Shown: piece after piece, positions 16,121 through 24,117 of the stretch
How the letters are laid out: the number at the start of each line of letters is the position of its first letter
Numbering within the stretch: the stretch's first letter is position 1
Origin: JAZLIT01 sp045617525
Lineage (GTDB): Bacteria > Bacillota > Bacilli > Bacillales_A > Planococcaceae
DNA: 26,067 bases
Reading direction: 5' to 3'
Assembly: GCA_045617525.1 (NCBI GenBank)
Contig: JAZLIT010000253.1
Span: forward strand, 1 to 26,067
Program-made: the position numbers and the translations under genes
Notes under the pieces: model-generated
Told to the model about the DNA's origin: nothing
What the model saw: only the letters and a program-made list of their open reading frames with translations
The model's database searches: none

Positions 16121-16273
16121 AACTATATAATAGAAGAAACTCAAAATTCACCACCGGAAATTAGCACATATTTAAAATATGTTAAGTAAAATGGCAACGC
16201 TCAGACGAATTGAATAATACCTATCTACACAAAACATAATTTCAACTCGTCTCAGCAAGCTCTTGAAGCTTGT

Positions 16274-16304
16274 TTGAACCAGTTTTTCAGCAATATGGTA
16301 TAAT
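16274..16304 (+). promoter_or_regulatory. Promoter of the VbhA-Fic operon with adjacent inverted repeat
   Basis: TGGTATAAT (extended -10, 16296-16304) lies 19 bases after TTGAAC (16274-16279). Directly upstream is the dyad CAAGCT (16256-16261) / AGCTTG (16267-16272), which could bind the antitoxin-toxin complex for autoregulation. Confidence 0.6.
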
Positions 16305-16333
16305 AAAGGTACTATTAAAAAGGGGTGTATCGC

Positions 16334-16519
16334 ATGAACACAAACTCACGCCTAGAACGACAAAAACAAATTCAATTCGCTGTTGGCATGGCTGCACTTG
16401 ATGGTGGTAAACCGACTGCTTTCACACAAAACCTGTTAAACCAATATGAAAACGGGCAAGTAACGTCTGGTCAGCTAAAGCAAGCGATTCTTCAAAAATA
16501 CGCAAAGGCTTCTAACTAA
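16334..16519 (+). CDS. VbhA-family antitoxin of the Fic protein
   Basis: 61 aa from ATG 16334, preceded by AAAAGGGGTG; an ATG three codons upstream overlaps that site and is less likely. It resembles VbhA-type antitoxins: a helix (RQKQIQFAVGMAALDGGKPT), a short turn, a second helix (NLLNQYENG) and the C-terminal SGQLKQAILQKY. In this family an inhibitory helix with (S/T)xxxE(G/N) places a glutamate in the Fic ATP pocket. The aligned segment here is M19AALD23G24, so the Ser/Thr is a methionine and the glutamate is an aspartate. The stop TAA overlaps the ATG of the Fic gene by one base (TAATG), typical of tight coupling. Inhibition of the toxin is inferred. Confidence 0.75.
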   Translation: MNTNSRLERQKQIQFAVGMAALDGGKPTAFTQNLLNQYENGQVTSGQLKQAILQKYAKASN

Positions 16520-17235
16520 TGGATCCATATGCTTATCTAAACTCGAATGTTTTAATAAATAAATTAAATATCCAGGACGAACAGGAGCTTATTGATGTCG
16601 AAGCCCAATTATTAATCGCTGGGATCATCGATATTCATTCGATTATCGACGAGTTAGATTTTCATGATTATACCTGTTTACAAACGATCCACCGTTTTTT
16701 ATTCGAGGACCTGTATACGTGGGCGGGTGAATTTCGAACAATTAACATTTATAAAAGTGAACGAGTTTTAGGTGGATTATCGATTACGTATAGTGACAAA
16801 TCACGAATCGAAAGCGATTTAAAACAAATTTTTAAATGGGCTGCCACGATTAATTGGACACATAAAAACCCACAACTACCTTCCCAATTCGCAAAATTCA
16901 TGACGGATATTTGGCGCGTACATCCTTATCGTGAAGGAAATACTCGAGCCGTTTCGATATTTATGAAATTATTTGCTAACAAACAGGGATTATCCTTTGA
17001 TGCAGAACTTCTTTCACAAAATGCAGGGTACTTACGGAATGCTCTTGTAATGACTGCCGTCGATGAAGCACCTGAACCTAGTTATTTACATCGTATCATT
17101 ACCGATGCTTTAAGCTTAAATACGACACAGATACTTCTAAATGCCGATACAAATCAAGAGAAGTATCAAACAATTGGACAATATGATGTGACGAATTACG
17201 AAGAAAAACCCTTTGATACAAAAATAGATAAATAA
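16519..17235 (+). CDS. Fic-domain AMP transferase toxin
   Basis: 238 aa; its ATG shares a base with the antitoxin stop. DPYAYLNSNVLINKLNIQDE is the usual N-terminus of this Fic subgroup. The flap region (WAGEFRTINIYKS) precedes the active-site loop HPYREGNTR at residues 135-143, which has the catalytic histidine, the acidic residue for Mg, the GN anion-binding turn and the final arginine of the motif HxFx(D/E)GNxR. Fic proteins transfer AMP (sometimes other nucleotide parts) to target proteins; VbhT-like and FicT toxins modify DNA gyrase and topoisomerase IV, which would be a fitting target here but is not shown by the sequence. There is no C-terminal relaxase or secretion domain, only a 45-aa polar tail. 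With its antitoxin it likely serves plasmid stabilisation or phage defence. Confidence 0.9.
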   Translation: MDPYAYLNSNVLINKLNIQDEQELIDVEAQLLIAGIIDIHSIIDELDFHDYTCLQTIHRFLFEDLYTWAGEFRTINIYKSERVLGGLSITYSDKSRIESDLKQIFKWAATINWTHKNPQLPSQFAKFMTDIWRVHPYREGNTRAVSIFMKLFANKQGLSFDAELLSQNAGYLRNALVMTAVDEAPEPSYLHRIITDALSLNTTQILLNADTNQEKYQTIGQYDVTNYEEKPFDTKIDK

Positions 17236-17236
17236 T

Positions 17237-17272
17237 AATGAGTTTGCTTAACATAATTAGCAAGCTCATTTT
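17237..17272 (+). terminator. Terminator after the Fic gene
   Basis: AATGAGTTTGCT (17237-17248) pairs with AGCAAGCTCATT (17259-17270) with one G-T pair and is followed by TTTT-like sequence. Confidence 0.75.
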
Positions 17273-17295
17273 CTATTCAGTACGGAGTGATCATA

Positions 17296-17412
17296 ATGAT
17301 GATTGATTATATGAAATTTGACGTGTGGATGGATGACGTGTTTAGAAAAATTGTTCATTTTTATGCTATCCAATCCTTTAATCCTATTAGTGGCAGCCAG
17401 AGCCGAAAATAA
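17296..17412 (+). CDS. Possible 38-aa peptide between two terminators
   Basis: ATG at 17296 follows GGAG at a slightly long distance (about 9 bases). It encodes MMIDYMKFDVWMDDVFRKIV then HFYAIQSFNPISGSQSRK. It lies between the Fic terminator and another strong hairpin. It could be a truncated remnant, because the sequence has no clear fold. No similarity recognised. Confidence 0.3.
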   Translation: MMIDYMKFDVWMDDVFRKIVHFYAIQSFNPISGSQSRK

Positions 17413-17438
17413 AGTTGTATTATTTCATACGTTTTTTG

Positions 17439-17480
17439 TAAAAGTAGTTAATCTTTCGCGGATTAACTACTTTTATTTTG
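17439..17480 (+). terminator. Strong terminator, 15-bp perfect stem
   Basis: TAAAAGTAGTTAATC (17439-17453) and GATTAACTACTTTTA (17461-17475) pair perfectly around the loop TTTCGCG and are followed by TTTTG. It insulates the following gene from upstream transcripts. Confidence 0.85.
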
Positions 17481-17515
17481 ATTGAAAAATATAAAACGTT
17501 AAATTATGTAATTTT

Positions 17516-17524
17516 TGTTATAAT
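17516..17524 (+). promoter_or_regulatory. Extended -10 promoter of the phosphoesterase-STAND gene
   Basis: TGTTATAAT matches TGnTATAAT and ends 33 bases before the start codon. No clear -35 is seen. The element follows directly after the strong terminator at 17439, so this gene has its own transcript. Confidence 0.6.
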
Positions 17525-17557
17525 TGATATAAAATATGGTTATTTAAGAGGTGTACT

Positions 17558-20500
17558 ATGAAGATTAGTTTGGTTCAAATTAGTGACATTCATATAAGAA
17601 ATAATAAAAATGATTTTATTTTTTCTAAATTAGAATCTTTAAAAAGTGTGATTATAAATACTACTCGTACAAGTGATTATGTGTTTTTATTAATTGTTGG
17701 AGATATAGCCTTTTCAGGTACCCCTGAACAATTTTCTAAAAGCTTAGATTTACTTAACCATCTTTACACTTCAATTCCAGATAAAAATCGAGTTGATATT
17801 ATATTTGTTCCTGGAAATCACGATTGTAACTTTAAAATTAACGAAGAAGAACGTAATTATTTTTTAAACAAATTAGACGACAATGTTTCAGATTTACCAT
17901 CTTTCATCATTGATGCATTATGTAAACCTCTTGAAGCATACTGCGAGTTTATTGACTTGTTTGAACCTAATCATAAACCTATAGATGTATACAAAGACAA
18001 GCTTTTCGAACAACGTATTTATAATTTAGATGGTTTTGAAATTGTATTTAATTGCCTTAATACAACTTGGTTATCGCAAATTCATGAGAACCCTTCAACT
18101 TTGAAATATCCTATTGAAATTTATGAGGACAAATTTAAATATAATAGTCAAATCGCTATAACTCTATTCCATCATCCCTTACATTGGATCGAACCCAATA
18201 ATAAACGGGATTTAGAAAATATCTTACTTTCAAATAGTGATTTAGTTTTTTCCGGACATGAACATTCGGATACTGAAAAACAAATTAATTTCTTAAATAA
18301 TGAAGAAACACTTTACTTTGAAGGGACAGCACTCCAAACTCATGACTCGAATGAAAGTGGGTTTTCTATAATTGATATCGATTTAGATGGAAATAAACTA
18401 AACAAATATCATTACTCGTGGGAACCCAAAAAAGACATTTATATTCTTAAAAAGGAAATAAATGATATTTCCATCAGGGTAGCAAAAACGAAAAACCGGA
18501 GAAGTATTGCTCTAACAGATGATTTCTACACTTGGTTAACTGACGCCGGTATTCAAATAAAACATCCCGCAACTACAAAGGTAATTCCTTTAAGTGACAT
18601 TTTTATCTATCCTGATGTAGAAATCATTAATTACATGACAAGTGAATCAATCGATAAAATGGTTCGAAAGAATTTAAAGGATGTACTATTCGCAGAAGAA
18701 AATAAAAAAATCTTTATGTTAGGCCAAGAAATATATGGGAAAACAACAATTTGCAAAATTGCTTACATTGAATATTATAATCAAGGATTTATTCCAATTT
18801 TTATCGAAGGAAACGCTATAAAACAATTTAGCAAAGAAGAAATCGAAAAGCTTATAAAAAAACACTTTTCACAACAATATGGGGATGGGAAATTAAATGA
18901 ATTTGTTCAAAAACCTAGAGAATCCATTGTAATAATTATAGATAACTTAGATTTATCAAAATTAGCTCCTAAATTTAAAGCAATCTTTATTGAAAATCTA
19001 AACGCCCTATACGAAAAGATTTTAATAAGTGCTAGTGAATTACAACAGTTCGAAGAAATATTGAATCCTGAATTGTATTCTCAACAAGAAAATTATCTAA
19101 ACTTAAAAATTCTACCTTTAGGTAATAAACGTCGACTTGAACTCATTGAAAAATGGAATAGTATTGGCGACTATTTGTATTCAGACGAACAAAATAAAGT
19201 ACACAGAATTCAAAAAGGTGTTACCCTAACTAAAGAAATTATAGGTAATAACTTTGTGCCATCAATCCCATTTTTTATACTTACAATATTGCAAACAATC
19301 GAATCTGATGAAACAAATATAAAAGATAGCGCCTACGGACATTACTACGAATACTTAATTAAATCACAACTCATGGCAATTCGTTTAAATAATGAAGATT
19401 TAGATGCATTTTATAATTATATCTCATACTTAGCTTATTATTGTTTTACTTATTCGTTAAAATTCTTATCATATAAGGATTTAAAAGCATTTCATGTGGC
19501 TTATACCGAAAAATATAAATTAAATACAGATTTAGACGATAATATGGATTTACTTTTAAAAGCGTCTATTTTAAGAAAATATGGTTCGGAATACGAATTT
19601 AAATACAAATATGTTTACTATTATTTTGTTGCTAAATACCTTACTGATAAGCTTATACAAGCTGACGATGATCTCTTCCAAATTGAAGAGATTATAAAAA
19701 ATATGTGTAATACACTTTATAACGAGGAAAATGCAAACATAGTTATGTTTTTATCGCACTTATCAAAACATAAGTTAATATTAAATAGTGTATTGGAAAA
19801 CGCTCGAGATATCTTTAATAAAATATCCATTACTAAACTAGAACAAGATGTGGAGCCTCTAAATTCATTAATAACAGCCATCCCTAAATTTGTATTAGAA
19901 AATAGAGGAATCCTTGAAGAAAGAAAAAAAAGGTCGGAACTTGAAGACCAAGCTGCAGAAGAACATGCAGCAACAATAGTAGATTCAACTGAAGAAACGA
20001 GCGATGATTTTAAAGAGGAATTTGACTTAGTCGCTAATATTAATTGGGCACTTAAAACTTTAGAAATCATGGGCAAAATTCTTAAAAATTATTATGGTTC
20101 AATCACTGCAGTTAAACGTGTTGAGATAACTCAGGAAATTTATTATTTAAGTCTACGTTCATTAAATATATTCTTAACTAATTTTATAGAAAATAAAGAA
20201 AGTTTAGTTAAGTTGCTTCAAAATTCACTCCAAGATTCTGAAAAATTCAGTGATGAAAAACTGGAACATTCAGCGGGTAGATTATTATTTAACATCATTA
20301 CATCTATAACTGAATTCTTTATATCTAAAGTTTCAGATTCATCTGGCAGCTCAAAGATAATAGAAACTTATGAGGAAGTCTTGAATAATAATCTTTATCT
20401 ATCTGTAAAGCTAATTGATATATCAATTAAATTGAATCATGGTCATAATATTCCATTTAAAGATATTGAAGAAATGTTACCAGAAATAAAAACAAATTAT

Positions 20501-20653
20501 TTAGCAGGAACTTTACTTTCAAAAATTGTAATTGATTATATTTATATGTTCCCTGTCGAGTACAAAGATCGTCAAAGAATATCGGCTTTACTGAAATTAG
20601 ATGATAAAAAAAGTAAACGAATTAGTTTAAAAAGAGAAATAATAACTCAATAA
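17558..20653 (+). CDS. Metallophosphoesterase fused to a STAND-like NTPase, candidate anti-phage protein
   Basis: 1031 aa, ATG 17558 behind AAGAGGTG. Residues 1-290 are a calcineurin-like phosphoesterase with every metal-binding motif: D10-I-H12, GD (48-49), GNHD (86-89), HH (205-206) and GHEH (233-236). A P-loop follows at 389-397 (GQEIYGKTT), with a Walker B-like strand IVIIIDNLD (457-465; D462, D465). The spacing and the hydrophobic IIIDN(L)D form fit STAND/NACHT-type NTPases. Residues about 500-730 contain an arginine-poor winged-helix-like part and aromatic runs (FKYKYVYYYFVAKYLTDKL) typical of STAND NTPases. From 730 to the end it is helical repeats, with an acidic linker near 800-825, suitable for a sensor. 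In defence STAND proteins the sensor detects a phage product and the N-terminal effector is activated; here the effector would be a phosphodiesterase or nuclease. That role is inferred from architecture and context. The gene is monocistronic. Confidence 0.78.
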   Translation: MKISLVQISDIHIRNNKNDFIFSKLESLKSVIINTTRTSDYVFLLIVGDIAFSGTPEQFSKSLDLLNHLYTSIPDKNRVDIIFVPGNHDCNFKINEEERNYFLNKLDDNVSDLPSFIIDALCKPLEAYCEFIDLFEPNHKPIDVYKDKLFEQRIYNLDGFEIVFNCLNTTWLSQIHENPSTLKYPIEIYEDKFKYNSQIAITLFHHPLHWIEPNNKRDLENILLSNSDLVFSGHEHSDTEKQINFLNNEETLYFEGTALQTHDSNESGFSIIDIDLDGNKLNKYHYSWEPKKDIYILKKEINDISIRVAKTKNRRSIALTDDFYTWLTDAGIQIKHPATTKVIPLSDIFIYPDVEIINYMTSESIDKMVRKNLKDVLFAEENKKIFMLGQEIYGKTTICKIAYIEYYNQGFIPIFIEGNAIKQFSKEEIEKLIKKHFSQQYGDGKLNEFVQKPRESIVIIIDNLDLSKLAPKFKAIFIENLNALYEKILISASELQQFEEILNPELYSQQENYLNLKILPLGNKRRLELIEKWNSIGDYLYSDEQNKVHRIQKGVTLTKEIIGNNFVPSIPFFILTILQTIESDETNIKDSAYGHYYEYLIKSQLMAIRLNNEDLDAFYNYISYLAYYCFTYSLKFLSYKDLKAFHVAYTEKYKLNTDLDDNMDLLLKASILRKYGSEYEFKYKYVYYYFVAKYLTDKLIQADDDLFQIEEIIKNMCNTLYNEENANIVMFLSHLSKHKLILNSVLENARDIFNKISITKLEQDVEPLNSLITAIPKFVLENRGILEERKKRSELEDQAAEEHAATIVDSTEETSDDFKEEFDLVANINWALKTLEIMGKILKNYYGSITAVKRVEITQEIYYLSLRSLNIFLTNFIENKESLVKLLQNSLQDSEKFSDEKLEHSAGRLLFNIITSITEFFISKVSDSSGSSKIIETYEEVLNNNLYLSVKLIDISIKLNHGHNIPFKDIEEMLPEIKTNYLAGTLLSKIVIDYIYMFPVEYKDRQRISALLKLDDKKSKRISLKREIITQ

Positions 20654-20703
20654 AAAATCGCCCCTCTTTTATATCTATATACTAATAATGAATTTAAAAT
20701 TAG

Positions 20704-20746
20704 AATAGCCTAATGCTCCTATATATAAGAGCATTAGGCTATTTTA
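20704..20746. terminator. Bidirectional terminator between convergent genes
   Basis: AATAGCCTAATGCTC (20704-20718) and GAGCATTAGGCTATT (20729-20743) form a perfect 15-bp stem with loop CTATATATAA. It separates the phosphoesterase-STAND gene from the minus-strand triad ending at 20748. Confidence 0.85.
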
Positions 20747-20747
20747 A

Positions 20748-21647
20748 TTAAAAGTAGAAAGATATGTAGAGATTTTCAACCAACTTACTAAAATCATCAT
20801 TATTTACCTCGTGTTTAAATACTGCCTCTTGCTCATTATCCGCATAACTAACATCACAATTTAATGGAGCACCTTTTCTAGCGGTCGATAAAATATCCAT
20901 TCGCTGCACATGGTCCTGTGAGAAGTTAGCCGATAAATAGTCGTACAGGAGTTTATTAAAGGTTATTACTTTGAACTTCTTAACATAGGATTCGGCACTA
21001 GAAACATAAATAAGCTTACGCAACAATTCGTCCGTTTTAAATTTCCCCCAGCGATAATAAACCCCTTTTATTTCATTACTAAGGAATACAGTTTGTTTTA
21101 TACCGTCTGCAACGAACGCGTGTGCAAATAAAAAGGCAAATCGTTCTCCTGCATCCTTCAGTACGCGTCGATAAGCAGCTTCAACTTCCTCTATTGTATT
21201 AGCTCCCTCAACGGCTTTAAATACCTCAATATTGTGCGTTGAACTTTTAGCAATTTCAACATAGGTCTTAAATGCAATAGATTTGTCGTCAAAGCCCGTA
21301 GCGTACAATTTAAAGCTCATTTCAGTCGTTAATACATATACGGGACCTATGCCTGCTATTTCGCGGTAGAAGTCAAGGTAACGATGATTAACGGCTTGAA
21401 TAGTAGGCAAGTTATTAACGCTTTCTTCTAATACCATTTCAGGGATAATGAATACCCTTTGTTCAACGGATGTTAAAAAGTCTTTAAATATATGTACGTC
21501 ACCTTTAGCAAGAAGCGCCAAATCAGTTAGTACATTGTTATCAATAAAGCAATACTGTTCGGCATTTAAAACTTGAATCGACGGTTGAATATAACTTCGT
21601 ATATCCGCAAATCGCGGATCATTTAAAAATGGCGATTCCAGGCTCAT
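20748..21647 (-). CDS. PIN-like domain protein, last gene of the XRE-ImmA triad
   Basis: 299 aa, ATG 21647 behind a very strong GAGGAGGAGG. The region from about residue 30 looks like a PIN ribonuclease fold: YCFIDNNVLTDLA gives the first acidic residue, FIIPEMVLEESVNN the second, LKDAGERFAFLFAHAF the DxGE-type centre, and TVFLSNEIKG the end of the central sheet. The N-terminal 30 residues and a C-terminal acidic region (NEQEAVFKHEVNNDDFSKLV) are unassigned. PIN nucleases cut RNA and are the toxin of many toxin-antitoxin pairs. The gene is 24 bases after the ImmA-type peptidase gene, so they share a transcript and possibly a complex. The PIN call is by pattern only; distances between the acidic residues are longer than in small VapC toxins, so a different nuclease or a non-catalytic PIN-like domain is possible. 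Confidence 0.55.
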   Translation of the reverse strand: MSLESPFLNDPRFADIRSYIQPSIQVLNAEQYCFIDNNVLTDLALLAKGDVHIFKDFLTSVEQRVFIIPEMVLEESVNNLPTIQAVNHRYLDFYREIAGIGPVYVLTTEMSFKLYATGFDDKSIAFKTYVEIAKSSTHNIEVFKAVEGANTIEEVEAAYRRVLKDAGERFAFLFAHAFVADGIKQTVFLSNEIKGVYYRWGKFKTDELLRKLIYVSSAESYVKKFKVITFNKLLYDYLSANFSQDHVQRMDILSTARKGAPLNCDVSYADNEQEAVFKHEVNNDDFSKLVENLYISFYF

Positions 21648-21671
21648 TTTAACGACCTCCTCCTCCTCTAC

Positions 21672-22454
21672 CTAGTGGGAACTTCTAATCCTCTCTAGCT
21701 GTTTAAGATGCTTGTCTTTCAAAGTTACCATGCTTTCTAAATCCACTGACGACATACTATCCTCTTCCCGAATCTGTGCCAGTAGACTGTTAAAACTGTC
21801 TATACGGATTGCCTTGCTTGGTTCTAGGATCGACATATCAAAATCAGGTGGCAATGCCTCACGATATTTAAAATCGATAATTTGCTCTGCTTCATCAATG
21901 GAAATTATATTGTCTTGTGCTAGTTTAATGACCAACGTTTTGTATGGCAATTCGAAATCGGACATTAAGCGAACAATATTGACCGACAACGTATCGGTCG
22001 GGTTTTGCTTGATTTTATCAATAAATAACGTTTGTAACACATCACGATTAATTAATAGTTCTGCTGCAAATAGATTGGCCATACGCTCGCATTCGCTATC
22101 GATAGGATTATTAATGAAAGTTGGCTCATTCGCATTGTTAATGCGTTCCTTTTCAAATTCGTAATGATAAAACTCATGCGCCCATACAAAATTCTCATAT
22201 GTTTTAGGCTGAAGTGTATTTATATGAACGTAATAGCTGTTGTTTCGACTTATTACCATGCCGCCATAAGAAAGGGATTCACTTGGGAATAAAATAACTT
22301 CTGCATTCGTCGTTAAATAGCTTTGAATACTTTGTATAGGTTTATATTTGAAATGTAATCCTTTATCCCAAACCATACTTATCTTATTTAAAATATGAGG
22401 GAGATACTTACGATTGGTTTCGATAACACTTCTGACATTTGTTTGATTAATCAA
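21672..22454 (-). CDS. ImmA/IrrE-type metallopeptidase
   Basis: 260 aa from TTG at 22454, after AGAGGGGTG. Residues 93-97 are HEFYH (WAHEFYHYEFEKE), an HExxH zinc site, and DSECERMANLFAAELLINRD (from 119) gives the third ligand and the conserved EAxxFAxxLLxP-like helix. The region before (YGGMVISRNNSYYVHINTL) is the typical beta hairpin. The C-terminal 100 residues are helical and charged and probably bind a partner. Peptidases of this type cleave a cognate repressor when a signal is sensed. The obvious substrate is the XRE protein made by the gene just upstream, and the outcome would be release of the PIN gene's operon from repression. Known for the ImmR/ImmA pair; inferred here. Confidence 0.82.
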   Translation of the reverse strand: MINQTNVRSVIETNRKYLPHILNKISMVWDKGLHFKYKPIQSIQSYLTTNAEVILFPSESLSYGGMVISRNNSYYVHINTLQPKTYENFVWAHEFYHYEFEKERINNANEPTFINNPIDSECERMANLFAAELLINRDVLQTLFIDKIKQNPTDTLSVNIVRLMSDFELPYKTLVIKLAQDNIISIDEAEQIIDFKYREALPPDFDMSILEPSKAIRIDSFNSLLAQIREEDSMSSVDLESMVTLKDKHLKQLERIRSSH

Positions 22455-22531
22455 TAGAAAACACCCCTCTTTAGTGCACCGATAAAGTTCTTCTAAGCTC
22501 GGAGCTAATTTTAATTTATAATCGTTCTTTA

Positions 22532-22948
22532 TTAAAATGTAAGTTCTTCATTATTAGAATTTTTCTTTAAAATTTCAATCATGTTTATAAAGTCACTTAA
22601 CATTTCTAATGTTTGTTTGAATTCTTTTTGTTCTTCTTTAACTGCAACATAATTAGCAGCTGCTAATGTGGTAATATCCGATTCTGCTCGAACTTGGTCA
22701 ATTGTTTTTGGCAATTTAAAATTAAGATCATGAAAATAAAAAGGATTATCAATACCGAACAATTCCACTATCTTCTCAATATGCTTTTCTAAATCCCCCT
22801 CGCCGTTTAATAATTTATAAAATGTTGATTTTGGAATATCAGTGCGGTCACTTATCCACTTTTGACTTCTACCTGTCGATTCAATAAAACTTTTTAAATT
22901 TTGGCCAATAATCTGTTTTGTACTTAATTCATTTTGAGATTGATACAT
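22532..22948 (-). CDS. XRE-family repressor of the triad
   Basis: 138 aa from ATG 22948, which has GGGAGG nine bases upstream; a TTG two codons earlier lies too close to that site. Residues about 8-65 form a Cro/C1 helix-turn-helix (QNLKSFIESTGRSQKWISDR, DIPKSTFYKLLNGEGDLEKH). The C-terminal half (RAESDITTLAAANYVAVKEE, QKEFKQTLEMLSDFINMIEI) is a long helical stretch with coiled-coil character, for dimerisation or contact with the peptidase. It is the first gene of the minus-strand unit, 77 bases before the peptidase gene, so it is the likely autorepressor. Confidence 0.82.
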   Translation of the reverse strand: MYQSQNELSTKQIIGQNLKSFIESTGRSQKWISDRTDIPKSTFYKLLNGEGDLEKHIEKIVELFGIDNPFYFHDLNFKLPKTIDQVRAESDITTLAAANYVAVKEEQKEFKQTLEMLSDFINMIEILKKNSNNEELTF

Positions 22949-23391
22949 GAGCAAATTCCTCCCAGTAGATTTGTTTTGTTTTGATTTAGTAGTATCGGAG
23001 TTTTTTACGTTTTATTGGAAATTCACCATTTGCCTCCTTTTACAAATCATAACATTCTGTCTCTAAAAAAGAAACTTTTACGTGTCGTTCTAGACAGTTC
23101 ATTCATTATATGCTATTTATGTATAAAATATTCCCGTTTTTAGAAACAAAAGAATCTGTCAAGTAAATGCTGAACCTTTTTGTATTCTATAGTAATGTTA
23201 TATCGTCACTTCATCTTTTTAAGATTGTAAGGTAATCTGTAATGTTCAATATGGTCAAAACGTGCAGTAACTAATTAAATAATCAATATCAACAAACGCA
23301 ATCAATGATTAGCGTTATTTTTTATGCCAAAATTTTTTTGAGGAAAATAATCCCTATTTGTGTATTATTGAAAGTGAGGAGGAATGAACAA
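22949..23391. other. Divergent promoter region, no gene seen
   Basis: This interval separates the XRE gene (minus) and the small gene at 23392 (plus), so it must hold promoters for both. I see AT-rich sequence and no strong dyad. An open frame entering from 23305 has no ribosome binding site. I found no element clear enough to name. Confidence 0.4.
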
Positions 23392-23646
23392 ATGGCACAA
23401 AGTGTAGTAGTTCAAAAAGAAAAAAAAGTAAATGCAATCTTTGAAAAGCATGGAATTGAATTATCTGCTAATGAATTTAAGTATATATTTATTGAAGACT
23501 ATCCAAAGGATTGGGATAGAATACGGAAGGTATATAATGACCATGAACGAGCAGATAAAAAAGGTAAAGGTCATCCTATGCCACATCCAGAAAAGTACAT
23601 TATAAATATGTATAACAACGGATTAATTAAGTACAAGAAGAAATAA
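23392..23646 (+). CDS. Small charged protein of unknown function
   Basis: 84 aa from ATG 23392 with AGGAGG (23377-23382) upstream; the frame extends further upstream but without a start signal. The sequence is charged and probably globular: VVVQKEKKVNAIFEKHGIEL, FIEDYPKDWDRIRKVYNDHE, a basic histidine/proline stretch (KGKGHPMPHPEKYIINMYNN) and a lysine tail (KYKKK). I do not recognise the family; a nucleic-acid-binding role is possible from the basic C-terminus. It faces away from the XRE-ImmA-PIN unit and ends at a hairpin terminator. Confidence 0.7.
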   Translation: MAQSVVVQKEKKVNAIFEKHGIELSANEFKYIFIEDYPKDWDRIRKVYNDHERADKKGKGHPMPHPEKYIINMYNNGLIKYKKK

Positions 23647-23656
23647 CAATTCATTT

Positions 23657-23690
23657 TGCCTTCCACTATAATCTGTGGAGGGCATTTATT
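23657..23690 (+). terminator. Terminator after the 84-aa gene
   Basis: TGCCTTCCAC (23657-23666) pairs with GTGGAGGGCA (23675-23684), with one T-G pair, followed by TTTATT. Confidence 0.75.
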
Positions 23691-23730
23691 ATGCAATAGT
23701 GCCATAGTATGCAGTATTCAAGGCATAATA

Positions 23731-23760
23731 AAAAGTCGTACCTACGAATAGACACGACTT
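23731..23760 (-). terminator. Possible terminator of the minus-strand 94-aa gene
   Basis: AAGTCGT (23733-23739) and ACGACTT (23754-23760) are exact reverse complements, with an A tract on the left strand that reads as T on the minus strand. The stem is short. Confidence 0.45.
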
Positions 23761-23769
23761 ACGAATAAA

Positions 23770-24054
23770 TTAGGAATTCACTAAAGCTGATACTATTAAA
23801 ACTAACCCATTGTTTTTAATACCAAACTTTCTTTGAAAGTCACTGACAGTAAAATTTCTAACGAAATCTTGTAAATAATTTTCGGCTTCTTCCTGTCTAG
23901 GGAAATTTGAAATATCACCGTCATTATACTTCTCGCCTAAGTATGTAAAAATTTTCTTATCTTCACAAAGCTCCACTACATCTTCAACCGACTCTTTAAA
24001 ACCTTTGTCAATTAAAGATAAAATTAAAAAAGTAGGAAATTCATACATTTTCAT
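23770..24054 (-). CDS. Unknown 94-aa acidic protein
   Basis: I choose ATG 24054, which has GGAGGTG six bases upstream; the ATG two codons later is an alternative, and a TTG at 24069 overlaps the ribosome binding site. The protein is acidic, with EFPTFLILSLIDKGFKESVE, DVVELCEDKKIFTYLGEKYN, QEEAENYLQDFVRNFTVSDF and GIKNNGLVLIVSALVNS. No motif is recognised. It lies alone between two plus-strand transcripts and has a good ribosome binding site, so it is probably real. Confidence 0.6.
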   Translation of the reverse strand: MKMYEFPTFLILSLIDKGFKESVEDVVELCEDKKIFTYLGEKYNDGDISNFPRQEEAENYLQDFVRNFTVSDFQRKFGIKNNGLVLIVSALVNS

Positions 24055-24117
24055 CCCTCTCACCTCCAATCACCTACAATTGTAAATGGATTGAAAGTGA
24101 ATGAACATCATACAAAT

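Noticed and set aside
15842..17235. AbrB-like gene as the antitoxin of the Fic protein
   Set aside because: A 213-base gap with its own promoter separates it from the Fic operon, and a VbhA-type antitoxin is directly coupled to the Fic gene.
19717..20076. Minus-strand serine-rich frame
   Set aside because: It lies within the phosphoesterase-STAND gene and has no start signal.
21712..22164. Plus-strand 150-codon frame
   Set aside because: It is the opposite strand of the ImmA-type peptidase gene, with no ribosome binding site and a serine/isoleucine-biased composition.
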